NCBI GenBank assembly: GCA_023333565.1
Contig: JAJKFH010002273.1
Span: 1,488,001 to 1,552,000, forward strand
Source of the DNA: Puffinus mauretanicus
Lineage: Eukaryota; Chordata; Aves; Procellariiformes; Procellariidae
DNA: 64,000 bases
Reading direction: 5' to 3'
A program made the position numbers and the translations under genes. Positions within the stretch are counted from its first letter, which is position 1. Each line of letters starts with the position of its first letter. Shown piece by piece: positions 61,631 to 64,000 of this stretch. The notes under the pieces are model-generated. The model was given only the letters and a program-made list of their open reading frames with translations. It made no database searches and was not told where the DNA came from.

Positions 61631-61997
61631 CTTTAGATGCCACTTAACCTCTTTATTTCACTTAAAAGCAGGGCTTGGACATTTCAGTGGTTTGCCTGTC
61701 ACAAGCTGCCTTTGCAGTTTCTGGCCACAGAGCTTTCCATTGGGTGCAGGACTGTGAGAAAAAAGAGAAAATGGATTCTCTGATAACAGATTGATATGAA
61801 AAGAATCTGACACAATCACATTAGGACAATTTATAGTGCAGCTTATTCTATTGCTTTTTCATCCAGTAACAGCTGTATGTGTTTCCAGAATAGATCCATA
61901 CAAGGACAAGAAAAGATTCTTAAAAAAAGGTAAAAAGAAAAAGAATAATCTTCCTTATTATATTTGTCAATAATGAATCTGTGTGTTTGCCTTTTTT

Positions 61998-62175
61998 AAT
62001 GATAAGCATAAGAAAGAGTAAAAGTGATGTAAATCTGGGATTGTCCTCTTCCTTTACTACTCGCACCTCTACGTCTGATCGACTTACTTCCAACTTATAC
62101 GAGGAGACTGATACGTTTCCATATACAAAATTAGTAACAGACAAAATTGTTCACATACATACGTCTTCAACATAA
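61998..62175 (+). other. Candidate terminal coding exon, unknown protein
   Basis: The open stretch translates to a Ser/Thr-rich, charged sequence (IRKSKSDVNLGLSSSFTTR, then YEETDTFPYTKLVTDKIVHI) ending at TAA 62173-62175. A pyrimidine-rich run TGTGTTTGCCTTTTTT followed by AG at 62009-62010 could serve as a splice acceptor. Five CpGs fall within 65 bases (62064-62113), unusual for this AT-rich, CpG-poor surrounding. I recognise no protein family. The antisense strand is also open, so the evidence remains weak. Confidence 0.22.
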
Positions 62176-64000
62176 TCACTTACACATCCCAATCGCAGAA
62201 ATTCCTTATGACTAGGGGGTCTCCACAACTTGTATTTCTTTCTTCTGCCACCATACAAAGTAACACAAGCTTAATTTTGAGCATGTGAAGTGAATGCCTT
62301 CTGATTATTCAGAACGTGGAGTGGAGTTGCTGCCAGGATGCTTAGTTTGCATAGTGGGGAATTTCAGCTGATTGCTATCTCAGAGTTGGTTGTATTAGCA
62401 GCCATATAAAAGAGGGAAAGGCATGGCATGCATAGATGGAAGATTTTTGTAAAAGTACCACGATCTGGTATTTTAATATAATTTCTGTGGATTCCTCAAG
62501 CAGTAAATGCGGTGGTACTTTCTGTATTTTAGTTGTTACATGAGATTAGAATTTCATAGAAGCAGATATGTATGGTTTGTATAAATGAGATGAGTAATAC
62601 AACATTAAAATTTGAATCTGTCTTGATGGATGCAAATTCTGGACTAGAATTAGCTGGTAGTTTCTTCTCTCTTACATGCTCACATATGAATATGTTATTC
62701 TATAATGTTACTGAATCTTTAATAAAGATGTGCTCCAGAAAATTCAGGTCATTCCTGAAAGCACCAATGCTGATAGATAAATATCACAACATTCTTCTCC
62801 CTCTTCTGGATAACATATCTCACTTCTAGTCATCTGCATTTTGAAATTGCTCCTGGTTTCTCTTTGCAGAGTTCTATTCTGATGGCCCCATGATTCTTCT
62901 AATGTAGCCGAAGAAAATCATGTTTGAACATGAAGATCTTTTTATTTTTGCCTGGTTTTCTTTCATATGTTTACCTAGGCCTTTAATTCATGTTTATTTT
63001 TACAAGTATTTATAGCATGGCCATAATGGTAGATATATTATAACTGTCCTGAGTTCTAAGTGAATGAAACGCAGGTCTGTTTAATTTGCTTTGGGGTTTT
63101 TTTTATGCATTGTGAATTTTCTTTATTTTCTAGAAATGAACCTGTATATTTTTTCAGGACCATTTTGTTCAAGGAATTCTGTAAAGAGACCTGAAATTGT
63201 ATAGACATCATCACCATCATCATCATCCTAGAAGCAAAAGTTAGATAAATGCAAACAAAACTGAAGTAACTGATAGGTGAAAGATCAGAGTCCCATTATA
63301 CGTGGGAGGATTAATACTTCCGCAGTATCTCAGCGTTCTCCTTTGCATGATGTCTCTACGTATGGTCTCATACACGTGGTGACTTAAAAGCCTAGGTAAG
63401 CTTAAGGAAAACCTTCATATTATGTTTTCTTCCTAAATTGGGATAGGAAAGGAAATACAGTAAGACATTTTCCTGTATCCCGTAATAAAGTTTTCACAGC
63501 TGTGCTTTTATTGTTCGCAGACTATGCATTCCCTAAGGACAAGATCCAAATCCCATTTGAGATTAGTGGAAGACTTGGATCCAGCTCAAAGTCATAGGAT
63601 AACATGTAATCTTTATCTTAAAATGTGGTAGCTGTTATCCTTCAAGATAACTTCTCTGGTGTGGCATGAGAAGGCAAACAGCAGACATGTATAGCAGCAG
63701 GAGAGTCCAGCGGAGCAAACGTTACCCAGTGTCCTCTCCAGGAAAGTGATGAAGCATAGTTACAGGAATTATATGTGGCTTCAGGTTATAAAAGACACGT
63801 GGCTTTGCAGTATTCCCTCATTCAGACTGTATATTTGAAAAATAGAACATATTTTACTGTACTAGTTTGTAGGGGAGGGTTTACAAAAAATTCCAAAATC
63901 AGATCCCTGAATTATGTATTTTTTTCTAATTTTCAAGCAAAAGTATTTCTGTGCTGTCACTGATTTTTTTTTTCACAACTGCTTTTGAAACACCACTTAG
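62176..64000. other. Unique non-coding DNA
   Basis: No gene or interspersed repeat is recognised. A CAT/ATC trinucleotide run is present at 63205-63228. The remainder is ordinary AT-rich sequence up to the window edge. Confidence 0.55.
63205..63228. repeat. Interrupted (ATC)n microsatellite
   Basis: About eight trinucleotide units of CAT/ATC with one CAC interruption are seen. Confidence 0.9.

Larger units (their letters stand above)
52175..61997. other. Unique non-coding DNA
   Basis: No gene, RNA or interspersed repeat is recognised. Simple sequence includes a T15 run at 55476-55490 and an A12 run at 57782-57793. A cluster of transcription-factor-like motifs lies at 57331-57365 and an AT-rich inverted repeat at 59461-59510. 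A (GT)6 repeat is at 61619-61630. Confidence 0.55.

Overview
The window looks like a stretch of bird nuclear genome. The main evidence is a 3.9-kb CR1 (chicken repeat 1) LINE copy on the + strand that ends in the CR1-specific 8-bp repeat ATTCTATG. Two older CR1 fragments and one solo LTR of an abundant avian ERVL-like family add to this, against an AT-rich, CpG-poor background with no bacterial-style gene packing. The species cannot be fixed from the sequence.

Layout: 1-2818 is unique flank with a small CpG-dense patch near its start. Positions 2820-6676 hold the CR1 copy, with an open ORF1 (coiled coil plus SGNH/GDSL-type esterase domain) and a frameshifted ORF2 (endonuclease plus reverse transcriptase). 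Positions 6682-32934 are unique non-coding DNA with homopolymer tracts, a T-skewed belt (about 17.7-18.5 kb), a GC-rich island (about 23.88-24.24 kb) and a local duplication carrying a perfect palindrome (28772-28887). From 32.9 to 38.7 kb lie three mobile-element remnants: a decayed CR1 (-), a solo LTR (34567-35380) and a 5'-truncated CR1 (-). Positions 38653-64000 are again unique DNA, with two weak exon-like open frames (51815-52171 on - and 61998-62175 on +) and an octamer/homeodomain motif cluster near 57.3 kb.

I recognise no host protein-coding gene, tRNA, rRNA or known ncRNA. Outside the mobile elements no open frame exceeds about 120 codons, which fits an intergenic region or the interior of a very long intron. 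The only genes whose products work together are those of the CR1: ORF1 makes a nucleic-acid-binding/esterase protein and ORF2 the endonuclease and reverse transcriptase for target-primed insertion. This copy cannot do that because ORF2 has seven frame changes and ORF1 is truncated and lacks an expected esterase histidine. I found no convincing new biological system. The items most worth checking are the indel-only decay of the CR1, the exon-like frames, and the duplication with its palindrome.
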